Assembly (NCBI GenBank): GCA_030625695.1
Contig: DAOUQK010000036.1
Span: forward strand, 1-16,971
DNA length: 16,971 bases
Reading direction: 5' to 3'
From: Paracoccaceae bacterium
GTDB taxonomy: Bacteria; Pseudomonadota; Alphaproteobacteria; Rhodobacterales; Rhodobacteraceae
Part shown: positions 1 to 7,407 of the stretch, piece after piece
Layout of the letters: each line of letters opens with the position of its first letter
Position numbering within the stretch: position 1 is the stretch's first letter
Notes under the pieces: generated by a model
Database searches by the model: none
What the model saw: the letters and a program-made list of their open reading frames with translations, nothing else
What the model was told of the DNA's origin: nothing
Translations under genes and position numbers: made by a program

Positions 1-435
1 TTGGTACAGGTTCTTGCGCCGCTGCCGGATGTTGCGATTACTTGGGTTGATACTGCGCCGGAGCGGTTTCCCGATGATGTTTCGGGAGCCAGGGTTGTGC
101 CGGTTGCCCGGCCTGCTGAGTTGGTGCGGCATGCACCTGTAGAGGCGGAGCATTTGGTGGTGACATATTCTCACGCGCTTGATCTGGAACTGTGCGATCA
201 GTTGTTGCGGCGAGGGTTTGGGTTTGCCGGGTTGATTGGGTCGGCGACCAAATGGGCCAGGTTTCGCAGCCGGTTGGCGGCTTTGGGGCATGGGGACGAC
301 CAAATAGGCAGGATTACCTGTCCGATTGGCGACCCGGGGCTGGGGAAACATCCACAGATGATTGCGGTTGGAGTGGCGGCTGAGTTGCTGCGCCCGGTCG
401 GGGCAGAATTTATCAGGAAGGAACGACACGCATGA
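1..435 (+). CDS. xdhC: XdhC, xanthine dehydrogenase accessory (maturation) protein, 3' part only
   Basis: The C-terminal 144 residues of an XdhC/CoxI-family protein. XdhC binds molybdenum cofactor and helps insert the sulfurated cofactor into xanthine dehydrogenase in the cytoplasm. What is visible is the Rossmann-like C-terminal domain: an N-terminal stretch with APLPDVAITWVDTAPERFP, then TYSHALDLELCDQLL, the hallmark GFAGLIGSATKWARFRSRL, and the ending ITCPIGDPGLGKHPQMIAVG. Full XdhC proteins are usually about 250-330 residues, and the glycine-rich strand normally just before VQVLAPLP is missing, so the gene almost certainly begins left of the window. The TTG at base 1 is an ordinary internal codon, not a start. 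The stop overlaps the next start (ATGA, 432-435), implying translational coupling to the transporter. The xdhA and xdhB genes are expected upstream, which is inference. Confidence 0.93.
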   Translation: MVQVLAPLPDVAITWVDTAPERFPDDVSGARVVPVARPAELVRHAPVEAEHLVVTYSHALDLELCDQLLRRGFGFAGLIGSATKWARFRSRLAALGHGDDQIGRITCPIGDPGLGKHPQMIAVGVAAELLRPVGAEFIRKERHA

Positions 436-1949
436 CAACGCCTTTATTGAGCTTGCAGGGCCTGACCAAGGCCTATCCGGGTGTGATTGCCAACAACAAT
501 GTCTCGTTTGATATTGGTGAGGGCGAGGTGCACGCCTTGCTGGGTGAGAACGGGGCCGGAAAGTCGACCCTGGTCAAGATGATCTATGGGTTGGTAAAGC
601 CGGATTCGGGCCAGATGCTGCTGAAGGGCGAGGTGTTTGCGCCGGTTGAGCCGAGGGCGGCGCGGGCGGATGGAATTGCGATGGTGTTCCAGCATTTCTC
701 GTTGTTTGACGCGTTGAATGTGGCCGAGAATATCGCACTGGGCATGGAAGATCCGCCGGATATGCGGGATTTGGCGGCGAAAATACGTGAGGTTTCCGAG
801 AATTATGGTCTGCCACTGGACCCGTATCGAACGGTTGGTGATCTGAGTGCAGGAGAGCGGCAGAGGGTCGAGATTATTCGCTGTCTGTTGCAGGACCCGA
901 AGTTGTTGATCATGGACGAGCCGACCAGTGTGTTAACGCCGCAGGAAGTGGACATCCTGTTTGAGACGTTGCTTAAGCTGCGCTCTGAGGGGACGTCGAT
1001 CCTGTATATTTCGCATAAACTCGAGGAAATTCGCACGCTTTGCGATCATGCGACTGTTCTGCGGCTGGGCGAGAATGTTGGCGAGTGTACACCTGCTGAC
1101 ACGACCGCCAGCGAGATGGCGGAATTGATGGTCGGCTCAGAACTGAAGACGCCTGAGAGGGCGGCTAGGGAGATGGGTGAGGTGGCGTTGGATATTTCGG
1201 GTCTTTCAGTGCCATCGCCGTCTGAGTTTGGCACGGCTTTGCGAAACGTGCATCTGACGGTGAGAAAAGGCGAGATTCTGGGCGTTGGTGGCGTGGCTGG
1301 TAATGGGCAGGATGAGTTGCTTGGGGTGTTGTCAGGCGAGACGTTGACCGAGGCGGATGCGGTGAAGATGGATGGGCAGCCGATTGGGCGGTTAGGGCCG
1401 ACAGAGCGGCGGCGGTTGGGGTTGCTGACGGCCCCTGAGGAGCGGTTGGGGCATGCGGCGGCGCCGGATATGAGTCTGACTGAGAATGCGATGCTGACCG
1501 GATCTGTGCGAGAGGGGCTTGAGTCGCGCGGGTTTCTCAAATGGGGTGAGGCGGCGGCATTTGCCGAGAGGATTATCGAGGTATTCGATGTGCGCACACC
1601 GGGGCCGGAGAATGCAGCAAGATCGCTTTCGGGTGGGAATTTGCAGAAGTTTGTTGTCGGGCGCGAGGTGTTGCAGCGGCCAGAAGTGCTGGTGATCAAT
1701 CAGCCGACCTGGGGGGTGGATGCATCCGCTGCGTCTTCGATCCGGCAGGCTATTCTGGATTTGGCGACCGGGGGGGCTGCGGTGATCTGTATTTCGCAGG
1801 ACCTGGATGAGTTGATGGAGATTTCGGACAGTTTCGCGGCTTTGAACGAGGGGCGTTTGAGTGCGCCGAGGGATGCGTCGGGACTTACTGTGGAAGAGAT
1901 TGGCCTGATGATGGGTGGGGCACATGGGATGGAGGTGGCGCATGTTTAG
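432..1949 (+). CDS. BMP-family (purine/nucleoside-type) ABC transporter, double ATPase subunit
   Basis: A 505-residue tandem ABC ATPase of the simple-sugar/nucleoside importer type (NupO/YufO/RbsA-like), which powers uptake through the two permeases encoded next. The first nucleotide-binding domain looks fully active: Walker A GENGAGKST at 38-46, Q-loop Gln87, signature LSAGE at 138-142, Walker B LLIMDEPT at 158-165 and switch His195. The second domain is degenerate as is typical of the family: the Walker A region reads GVAGNGQDEL (287-296) without the Lys-Ser/Thr pair, the signature is LSGGN (399-403), and the Walker B end reads NQPT instead of DEPT. Length is normal. The start overlaps the xdhC stop, linking the importer to purine oxidation. 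The substrate is inferred from this neighbour and from the BMP-type binding protein; a sugar or another nucleobase remains possible. Confidence 0.93.
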   Translation: MTTPLLSLQGLTKAYPGVIANNNVSFDIGEGEVHALLGENGAGKSTLVKMIYGLVKPDSGQMLLKGEVFAPVEPRAARADGIAMVFQHFSLFDALNVAENIALGMEDPPDMRDLAAKIREVSENYGLPLDPYRTVGDLSAGERQRVEIIRCLLQDPKLLIMDEPTSVLTPQEVDILFETLLKLRSEGTSILYISHKLEEIRTLCDHATVLRLGENVGECTPADTTASEMAELMVGSELKTPERAAREMGEVALDISGLSVPSPSEFGTALRNVHLTVRKGEILGVGGVAGNGQDELLGVLSGETLTEADAVKMDGQPIGRLGPTERRRLGLLTAPEERLGHAAAPDMSLTENAMLTGSVREGLESRGFLKWGEAAAFAERIIEVFDVRTPGPENAARSLSGGNLQKFVVGREVLQRPEVLVINQPTWGVDASAASSIRQAILDLATGGAAVICISQDLDELMEISDSFAALNEGRLSAPRDASGLTVEEIGLMMGGAHGMEVAHV

Positions 1950-1970
1950 GTGTTGCAAAAAAGAGATTCT

Positions 1971-2010
1971 ATGCCTCCGGCGGGAGTTTATTTGGCAAGA
2001 TGAAGTTGGG
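1971..2010 (+). repeat. Intergenic repeat element, copy 1 (matches 10019-10058 on the other strand)
   Basis: A 40-base element that begins 21 bases after the ATPase stop codon. It matches the reverse complement of 10019-10058 at 34 of 40 positions by hand alignment. It holds a short hairpin (CTCC, loop GGCG, GGAG) followed by TTTATTT, then a conserved GCAAGATGAAG block. Its end runs into the GGGAG ribosome-binding site of the next gene (2008-2012). From memory, very similar sequences (GCCTCCGGCGGG followed by an AT-rich stretch and GATGAAG) recur between genes in Rhodobacteraceae. The function is unknown; a 3'-end or terminator-like role is inference. Confidence 0.75.
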
Positions 2011-2018
2011 AGCCTGAC

Positions 2019-3098
2019 ATGATCATGCTTGAAAAAAGGCCACAGCCTTCGCGGGTTTGGTCGATGGCCACGCCTTTGGTGGCGGTTTTGGCGACGATGT
2101 TCTTTGGTGGGTTGTTGTTCATGGTGTTGGGCAAGAACCCGGTAGAGGCGATCAAGACGATCTTTTATGAGCCGTTGTTCGGCGAGTTCGCGTTTTATTA
2201 TCGCCCGCAATTGCTGGTTAAAGGCGCGCCTTTGGTATTGATTGCGATTGGTTTGAGCCTGGGGTTCAAGGCGGGAATCTGGAATATTGGTGCAGAAGGG
2301 CAATATATTGTTGGCGCACTTGTCGGGGCCGGTGTTGGGCTGGCGTTTTATCCGCTTGAGGCGTGGTATGTCTTTCCTTTGATGGTGATTGGCGGGGCGT
2401 TTGGCGGATGGGCCTGGGCGATGATACCGGCATTGTTGAAGGTGCGGTTTGGCACCAATGAAATTCTGGTATCACTCATGCTGGTTTATGTGGCCGAGCA
2501 GTTCCTGGCATCGATGTCATTGGGATTAATGAAGAACCCGGATGGGTTTGGATTTCCCGGCAGTCGAAATCTGAACGATTATGCCAGCGCCAATAGTTGG
2601 ATATCACAGGATACGGGCATGCATTGGGGGGTGGTTGCGGCATTCATTGCGGTGATATTCTCATACATCCTGCTAAACAGGCATATGCTGGGGTTTCACA
2701 TTCGCCTGACTGGCGAAGCACCGCGCGCGGCAAAGTTTGCCGGGGTTAATCCCAAGCGGTTGGTGGTGTTTGTACTGGGCATGTCGGGCGCGCTGGCCGG
2801 GTTGGCCGGGCTGTTTGAAGTGGCCGGGCCAAGTGGGCAGATCAGCCTTAATTTCAACGTCGGTTATGGGTTCACAGCGATCATTGTTGCCTTTCTGGGG
2901 CGGTTGCATCCGGTTGGCATCTTGCTGGCAGGTGGGTTGATGGCGCTGACATACATCGGCGGAGAAATAGCCCAGTCCAATCTTGGGCTGCCGGCATCGG
3001 CCATTCAGGTGTTTCAGGGGATGCTTTTGTTCTTCCTGCTGGCGGTTGACATATTGACGAATTATCGGCTGCGGTTAAGCGCAGGAAAGGTGGCTTAA
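2019..3098 (+). CDS. ABC transporter permease (BPD_transp_2 family, NupP-like)
   Basis: A 359-residue inner-membrane permease, the larger of the two that make the channel of this importer. One hydrophobic segment lies near 16-38, and many more follow from about 70 to the C-terminus, separated by short loops. Family landmarks are FKAGIWNIGAEGQ (83-95), GTNEILVSLML (145-155), the cytoplasmic loop RLTGEAPRAAKFAGVN (229-244), which probably contacts the ATPase, and GYGFTAIIVAFLGRLHP (282-298). The chosen ATG has GGGAG 6 bases upstream; a second in-frame ATG two codons on cannot be excluded. The 69-base gap from the ATPase gene is filled mostly by a repeat element, the only sizeable break within the first four genes. 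The stop is one base before the next start. Confidence 0.92.
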   Translation: MIMLEKRPQPSRVWSMATPLVAVLATMFFGGLLFMVLGKNPVEAIKTIFYEPLFGEFAFYYRPQLLVKGAPLVLIAIGLSLGFKAGIWNIGAEGQYIVGALVGAGVGLAFYPLEAWYVFPLMVIGGAFGGWAWAMIPALLKVRFGTNEILVSLMLVYVAEQFLASMSLGLMKNPDGFGFPGSRNLNDYASANSWISQDTGMHWGVVAAFIAVIFSYILLNRHMLGFHIRLTGEAPRAAKFAGVNPKRLVVFVLGMSGALAGLAGLFEVAGPSGQISLNFNVGYGFTAIIVAFLGRLHPVGILLAGGLMALTYIGGEIAQSNLGLPASAIQVFQGMLLFFLLAVDILTNYRLRLSAGKVA

Positions 3099-3099
3099 G

Positions 3100-4020
3100 A
3101 TGGATCTTACTTCAATCAACCCGGTCCTTTTGGTGGCCTCTTTGATGGTGGCTGCAACCCCTATCCTGTTGGCCGCCATCGGCGAACTGGTTGTAGAGAA
3201 AGCCGGGGTTCTGAACCTTGGTGTCGAAGGCATGATGATTATCGGCGCGGTCAGCGGCTTTGCCATTGCGGTCGAGACCGGGTCGCCTTTGTTGGGGTTC
3301 ATAGCTGCGGCCGTTGGCGGGGCTTTGTTATCTCTGTTGTTCGTGTTCCTGACCCAGGTGGCCTTGGCCAATCAGGTGGCGTCAGGTCTGGCGCTGACGT
3401 TGTTTGGTTTGGGATTTAGCGCCCTGATCGGGCAATCTTATGTGGGGATACGCCCACCTGCGACCGGGCAACTTAACATCCCGTTCCTTAGCGAATTAGA
3501 TGTCGTAGGCCCGATCCTGTTCAGCCATGATCTGGTCCTTTATCTGAGCATCGCCATTGTTGCCGCTGTCTGGTACATGCTGAAATTCACCCGTGCCGGG
3601 TTGATCCTGCGCGCGGTCGGCGAAAACCACGATGCCGCCCATGCGTTGGGCTATAAGGTGGTGCGCATTCGGATCATGGCGATCATGTTTGGTGGCGCCT
3701 GTGCCGGGTTGGGCGGGGCGTACATCAGCCTTGTGAGGGTGCCGCAATGGACCGAAGGCATGACGGCGGGGATTGGCTGGATCGCACTGGCGCTGGTGGT
3801 GTTTGCCAGTTGGAAGCCATGGCGGGTTCTGCTAGGGGCCTATCTGTTCGGGGGGGTCACGGTTGTTCAGCTTAATCTGCAGGCCGCGGGCGTTGCCATT
3901 CCGGTCGAATATCTGGCAATGTCGCCGTATCTGATAACGATCATCGTGCTGGTGATCCTGTCGAAAGACAAAAGCAGCGCACCGGCCTCACTGGGCCGAA
4001 TATTCCACGCCTCACACTAG
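3100..4020 (+). CDS. ABC transporter permease (BPD_transp_2 family, NupQ-like)
   Basis: A 306-residue inner-membrane permease, partner of the preceding one; together they form the heterodimeric translocation path. Family landmarks are AAIGELVVEKAGVLNLGVEG (25-44), NQVASGLALTLFGLG (91-105), the cytoplasmic coupling loop RAVGENHDAAHALGYKVVRI (171-190), GMTAGIGWIALALVVFASW (220-238), and a hydrophobic C-terminal segment near 275-287. Length is normal for the second permease of BMP-type systems. The ATG lies one base after the preceding stop, with an AGGAAAGG ribosome-binding site inside the end of that gene, so the two permeases are very likely translated together. Confidence 0.92.
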   Translation: MDLTSINPVLLVASLMVAATPILLAAIGELVVEKAGVLNLGVEGMMIIGAVSGFAIAVETGSPLLGFIAAAVGGALLSLLFVFLTQVALANQVASGLALTLFGLGFSALIGQSYVGIRPPATGQLNIPFLSELDVVGPILFSHDLVLYLSIAIVAAVWYMLKFTRAGLILRAVGENHDAAHALGYKVVRIRIMAIMFGGACAGLGGAYISLVRVPQWTEGMTAGIGWIALALVVFASWKPWRVLLGAYLFGGVTVVQLNLQAAGVAIPVEYLAMSPYLITIIVLVILSKDKSSAPASLGRIFHASH

Positions 4021-4055
4021 GGGCACATCATATCCATAAAACGGGGAGAACTGAT

Positions 4056-5126
4056 ATGAAACTTACGAAACTACTAACAAGCGCCGCACTGGCGCTGGGG
4101 ATGGCAACCGGTGCGATGGCCGACACAACCAAAGTTGGTTTTGTCTATGTCGGTCCGGTTGGCGATGGCGGCTGGACCTATGAGCACGACAAAGGCCGTC
4201 TGGCTGTCGAAGCCGAGTTTGGCGATGCGGTTGAGACCACCTATGTCGAGAACGTGGCCGAAGGCCCGGACGCCGAGCGGGTGATGACGCAGATGGCGCT
4301 TAGCGGTGCCAAGCTTATTTTTACCACGTCGTTTGGCTTTATGGACCCAACCATCAATGTGGCCAAGAAGTTCCCGAATGTGAAGTTCGAGCATGCGACC
4401 GGCTATAAGACCGCTGACAACGTTTCAGTTTATTCCGCGCGCTTTTACGAAGGCCGCGCCATTCAGGGCACCATTGCCGGGCGGATGACCAAAAGCAATG
4501 TTATCGGTTATATCGGTTCGTTCCCGATCCCCGAAGTGATCCGGGGCATCAACTCGGCCTATATTCACGCCAAAAAGGTCAACCCGGATGTGACGTTCAA
4601 GATTGTCTGGGTCTATACATGGTTCGACCCGGCCAAAGAGACAGATGCCGCCAAGGCATTGATCGAGCAAGGCGCAGATGTGATCTTGCAGCACACGGAT
4701 TCCACCTCAGTTCTGACGGCGGCGGCTGAGGCCGGCAATGTGATTGGCTTTGGTCAGGCATCGGATATGGCTGAATATGCCGACGGGCCACGGGTTTCGT
4801 CGATCATCGACAACTGGGCGCCGTATTACATTGAACGCACCCGCGCCGTGATTGATGGCACTTGGGAAACCGTCAACACCTGGGACGGTATTGGTCGGGG
4901 CATGGTTGGCATTGGTGAGATCACCGACAAGGTGCCTGCCGACGTCAAAGCCGAAGCTCTGGCGCTGAAAGCGTCGATTGCGTCGGGCGAGTATCACCCG
5001 TTCACCGGGCCGATCAACAAGCAGGACGGCTCTGTCTGGCTGAAGGACGGCGAGACGGCGGATGACGGCACGTTGGCTGGCATGGGCTTTTACGTCGAAG
5101 GCATCGAAGGCGACATTCCGAGCTGA
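4056..5126 (+). CDS. BMP-family periplasmic substrate-binding protein of the ABC importer
   Basis: A 356-residue solute-binding protein of the basic membrane protein (BMP, PnrA-like) family, which captures substrate in the periplasm and delivers it to the permeases. Residues 1-22 form a signal peptide ending in GAMA before DTTKVGFVYVGPVGDGGW. There is no lipobox cysteine, so this is a soluble periplasmic protein, unlike the lipoprotein members of Gram-positive bacteria and spirochaetes. The GDGGWTYEHDKGR segment (36-48) is a family hallmark, and its Trp40 is a plausible stacking residue for a purine ring; that assignment is inference. The start has a GGGGAG ribosome-binding site about 9 bases upstream. 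Placement after the permeases and directly before a strong terminator makes it the last gene of the operon. Characterised relatives bind purine nucleosides; riboflavin binding is known in a distant branch. Confidence 0.93.
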   Translation: MKLTKLLTSAALALGMATGAMADTTKVGFVYVGPVGDGGWTYEHDKGRLAVEAEFGDAVETTYVENVAEGPDAERVMTQMALSGAKLIFTTSFGFMDPTINVAKKFPNVKFEHATGYKTADNVSVYSARFYEGRAIQGTIAGRMTKSNVIGYIGSFPIPEVIRGINSAYIHAKKVNPDVTFKIVWVYTWFDPAKETDAAKALIEQGADVILQHTDSTSVLTAAAEAGNVIGFGQASDMAEYADGPRVSSIIDNWAPYYIERTRAVIDGTWETVNTWDGIGRGMVGIGEITDKVPADVKAEALALKASIASGEYHPFTGPINKQDGSVWLKDGETADDGTLAGMGFYVEGIEGDIPS

Positions 5127-5153
5127 TTTCGTCTGACATCTGAAAAATTGGGT

Positions 5154-5185
5154 AAGGCCTCGCAAATTGCGGGGCCTTTTCTTTT
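5154..5185 (+). terminator. Intrinsic terminator of the transporter operon
   Basis: Arms AAGGCCTCGC (5154-5163) and GCGGGGCCTT (5169-5178) form a 10-base-pair stem with one G-U pair and an AAATT loop, followed by a T-rich tract (TTTTCTTTT, 5177-5185). It lies 27 bases past the stop of the binding-protein gene, the usual place for a Rho-independent terminator. Confidence 0.9.
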
Positions 5186-5227
5186 GGTGGTCTTTCCTTG
5201 TCGTAACACCCGTGCAACTGTGGCGTC

Positions 5228-6163
5228 ATGAAAAACCTTACATCTCTGGACGGAACTGCCATGGGCCGCTTTGCCTTTGGCGCAATGCAATTTGGCGGCA
5301 AGGCGGATGAATCCCAATCGCTTGCCATGTACAAGGCCTGCCGCGCGGCGGGCATCACCCATTTCGACACGGCGTGGGTTTACACCGACGGTGCTTCGGA
5401 AACCCTTTTGGGCGCAATGATCGGTGATGAACGCGATCAGTTGTTGATTGCCACCAAATTCGGTGCGGTTGGCGGCGCCGGGCTGGCCAATATGCAAGAG
5501 CAGTTTGACGTCTCGCGCAAACGGTTGGGCATGGACATGGTCGATGTGCTGTACCTGCACGGTTTCGATCCGGACACAGACGCAAGAGTGACGATGGAAG
5601 GGCTGGCAGGGCTGCACCAGGCCGGCCAGATCCGTTATATCGGCCTGTCCAATTTTGCGGCCTGGCAGGTGATGCACTGGGTTCGGGTGGCGGCAGAGTT
5701 TGATCTGTCCATTGATATCATCCAGCCAATGTATAACCTTGTCAAACGCCAGGCCGAGGTCGAAATCCTGCCGATGAGCGTGGATCAGAACATTGCCGTG
5801 GCCGCCTATTCCCCGCTTGGAGGTGGGCTTTTGACCGGGAAATACGGCGGTGACACGCAAGGGCGGCTTCGTGAAGACAACCGCTATGCGCGTCGTTACG
5901 ATCAGGATTGGATGTATGATGCCGCCGGTAATCTTGCGGTTTTGGCCGAGCAACATGATACGGACCCGACGACCCTGGCCGTGGCCTGGGTTGCGGCGCA
6001 TCAAACAAGCCCGATACCAATCATATCCGGACGAACGGCAGAGCAATTGCGCCCGTCATTGGTCGCGCTGGCGTATGAATTGCCGGGTGATCTTTATGAC
6101 CAGATCAGCGCGCTTAGTCCGACGCCACCACTGGCCACCGACCGAAGCGAAGAGCAGTCATGA
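5228..6163 (+). CDS. Aldo/keto reductase
   Basis: A 311-residue cytoplasmic NAD(P)H-dependent oxidoreductase with the (beta/alpha)8 fold that reduces aldehydes or ketones. The catalytic tetrad is visible: Asp47 and Tyr52 in FDTAWVYTDG, Lys77 in LIATKFG, and His111 in VLYLHGFDPDT. The motif IRYIGLSNF and, further on, VAAYSPLGGGLLTGKY match the cofactor-binding region of the family. Length is normal. The N-terminus fits the usual beta-hairpin, so the ATG at 5228 is preferred over Met12, although no good Shine-Dalgarno sequence precedes it. The gene begins just after the transporter terminator, so it should have its own promoter, which I could not identify confidently. It overlaps the next gene by ATGA. 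The physiological substrate cannot be told from sequence. Confidence 0.9.
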   Translation: MKNLTSLDGTAMGRFAFGAMQFGGKADESQSLAMYKACRAAGITHFDTAWVYTDGASETLLGAMIGDERDQLLIATKFGAVGGAGLANMQEQFDVSRKRLGMDMVDVLYLHGFDPDTDARVTMEGLAGLHQAGQIRYIGLSNFAAWQVMHWVRVAAEFDLSIDIIQPMYNLVKRQAEVEILPMSVDQNIAVAAYSPLGGGLLTGKYGGDTQGRLREDNRYARRYDQDWMYDAAGNLAVLAEQHDTDPTTLAVAWVAAHQTSPIPIISGRTAEQLRPSLVALAYELPGDLYDQISALSPTPPLATDRSEEQS

Positions 6164-6798
6164 AACTGACAAACATCAGCACCGCCCATCCCGGGGTGGG
6201 TGACCGGTTAATGGCCCCAGCGGCGGCCCGTAACATAGATGCCATCTGTGACTTGCTGCAAGAGGTCGCCCCGCCCAAAGGCAATGCACTGGAACTGGCC
6301 AGCGGCACCGGAGAGCACATAGCCCGCTTGGCCGCCCTTATGCCGGGGCTGAACTGGCAGGCCAGCGATGTGGACGCATCCCGACGCGCCAGTGCTGACG
6401 CCCACGCCAAAGACGCAGGGCTAAGCAATCTGGCCCCGGCAATTGATCTTGACGCCACCGCACCGGGGTGGGGCGCAAAACATACCGGTCAGTCGTTGAT
6501 TTTCCTGTCCAACCTGCTGCATCTGATCACTGACGTACAGGCAAGTACCCTGATTGCCGAAGCTGCCACCGCCCTGACCCGTGGGGGGCGTTTGGTGGTC
6601 TATGGCCCTTTCATGCGGGGTGGAGAGTTGACCAGTGATGGTGATATTTCCTTTCATCAAAGCCTTAAAACTCGCGACCCGCTGATCGGTTATAAGGATG
6701 ATTTCGACGTGATGGATTTGATGCAAGAATCCGGCCTGGACATGGTGGACGTGATCGAAATGCCCGCCAATAATCTGGTCCTGGTGGCCGAAAAATAG
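6160..6798 (+). CDS. DUF938 family SAM-dependent methyltransferase
   Basis: A 212-residue class I methyltransferase-fold protein of the DUF938 family. Motif I, which binds S-adenosylmethionine, is LELASGTGEH (44-53), and the acidic strand after it is NWQASDVDASRR (65-76). Family-specific signatures follow: FLSNLLHLI (115-123), LVVYGPFMRGGELTSDGD (145-162), LKTRDPLIGYKD (169-180) and the C-terminal EMPANNLVLV (200-209). Members are widespread in proteobacteria but I know of no well-established substrate. The start overlaps the stop of the aldo/keto reductase (ATGA at 6160-6163), so the two proteins are probably made together, perhaps acting in one small-molecule pathway (inference). Confidence 0.9.
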   Translation: MKLTNISTAHPGVGDRLMAPAAARNIDAICDLLQEVAPPKGNALELASGTGEHIARLAALMPGLNWQASDVDASRRASADAHAKDAGLSNLAPAIDLDATAPGWGAKHTGQSLIFLSNLLHLITDVQASTLIAEAATALTRGGRLVVYGPFMRGGELTSDGDISFHQSLKTRDPLIGYKDDFDVMDLMQESGLDMVDVIEMPANNLVLVAEK

Positions 6799-6890
6799 CC
6801 ATCTTACCCCCCTGTGACAGATTGTAGCGACGGAAAACCCGAGGCGGTGCGTACCACATATATCAACAACTGAATATATGGAGATATTAC

Positions 6891-7337
6891 ATGACACCTC
6901 GCCTTTTGCTGACCATTGCTGCCGCACTGACCCTAGGCTCTGCTGCCTATGCCCAACAAGGCCAACCCGGCGCGCATTTCATCGAAAATTGGGATATGAA
7001 CGAAGATGGCCATGTGAGCTTGGCCGATGCTGAGCAAAAGCGTGGCGAGATTTTCATCATGTTTGATCAGGATGAGGACGGGTTGCTGAACAGCAGCGAA
7101 TACGACCTGTTCGATGAAACCCGTCAGGCCGATATGAACGAAAATGCAGGCGGCCACAAAAAGGGCGCGATGCGCAACGTGAACAACGCAATGAAGCGTG
7201 AATTCAACGATGTGAATGGCGACGGCATGGTCTCGCAGGATGAGTTTGTTTCCAAAGCAGCAGATTGGTTCAAGATGATGGACCGTACCGGCGACGGTAT
7301 TGTAACCACTGAGGATTTCGGACGCAAAGGCGGCTGA
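6891..7337 (+). CDS. Secreted EF-hand calcium-binding protein
   Basis: A 148-residue exported protein. Residues 1-21 are a signal peptide ending AYA before QQGQPG. Four 12-residue EF-hand loops are visible: 35-46 (DMNEDGHVSLAD), 59-70 (DQDEDGLLNSSE), 107-118 (DVNGDGMVSQDE) and 131-142 (DRTGDGIVTTED). Each has acidic or oxygen-bearing residues at positions 1, 3, 5 and 12 and glycine at 6, so all four should bind calcium; loops 1 and 4 end in Asp rather than Glu. The pairing suggests two EF-hand lobes, like a small periplasmic calmodulin. No catalytic domain is present. GGAG lies 7 bases before the ATG, and the 92-base gap upstream suggests its own promoter. The role is unknown; a calcium buffer or sensor in the periplasm is inference. 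Confidence 0.88.
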   Translation: MTPRLLLTIAAALTLGSAAYAQQGQPGAHFIENWDMNEDGHVSLADAEQKRGEIFIMFDQDEDGLLNSSEYDLFDETRQADMNENAGGHKKGAMRNVNNAMKREFNDVNGDGMVSQDEFVSKAADWFKMMDRTGDGIVTTEDFGRKGG

Positions 7338-7350
7338 ATACAGTCAGTTT

Positions 7351-7396
7351 CCGGGCGGCAGTCGATGGCAATTTCTGCAAGTCGCCTGTCGCCCGG
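7351..7396. terminator. Stem-loop between convergent genes, possible bidirectional terminator
   Basis: Arms CCGGGCGGCAGTCG (7351-7364) and CGCCTGTCGCCCGG (7383-7396) pair at 13 of 14 positions, including one G-U, around an 18-base loop. It sits exactly between the EF-hand gene and the convergent flavoprotein gene. Neither side has a real T-run, so it could be a transcript-stabilising or Rho-linked hairpin rather than a classical intrinsic terminator. Confidence 0.5.
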
Positions 7397-7407
7397 ACAT
7401 GCCGTTT

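Noticed and set aside
1392..2303. Open frame of 303 codons on the minus strand
   Set aside because: It is antisense to the transporter ATPase and first permease. The translation is dominated by Arg, His, Gln and Pro and shows no domain.
5090..6046. Open frame of 318 codons on the minus strand
   Set aside because: It lies antisense to the aldo/keto reductase, which has its full catalytic tetrad. The translation is rich in His, Arg and Pro with no recognisable domain, typical of a shadow frame in GC-rich DNA.
6857..6880. CATATAT / ATATATG inverted repeat before the EF-hand gene, as an operator
   Set aside because: It is only 7 base pairs of alternating A and T around a 10-base loop next to the ribosome site. 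Chance is a sufficient explanation.
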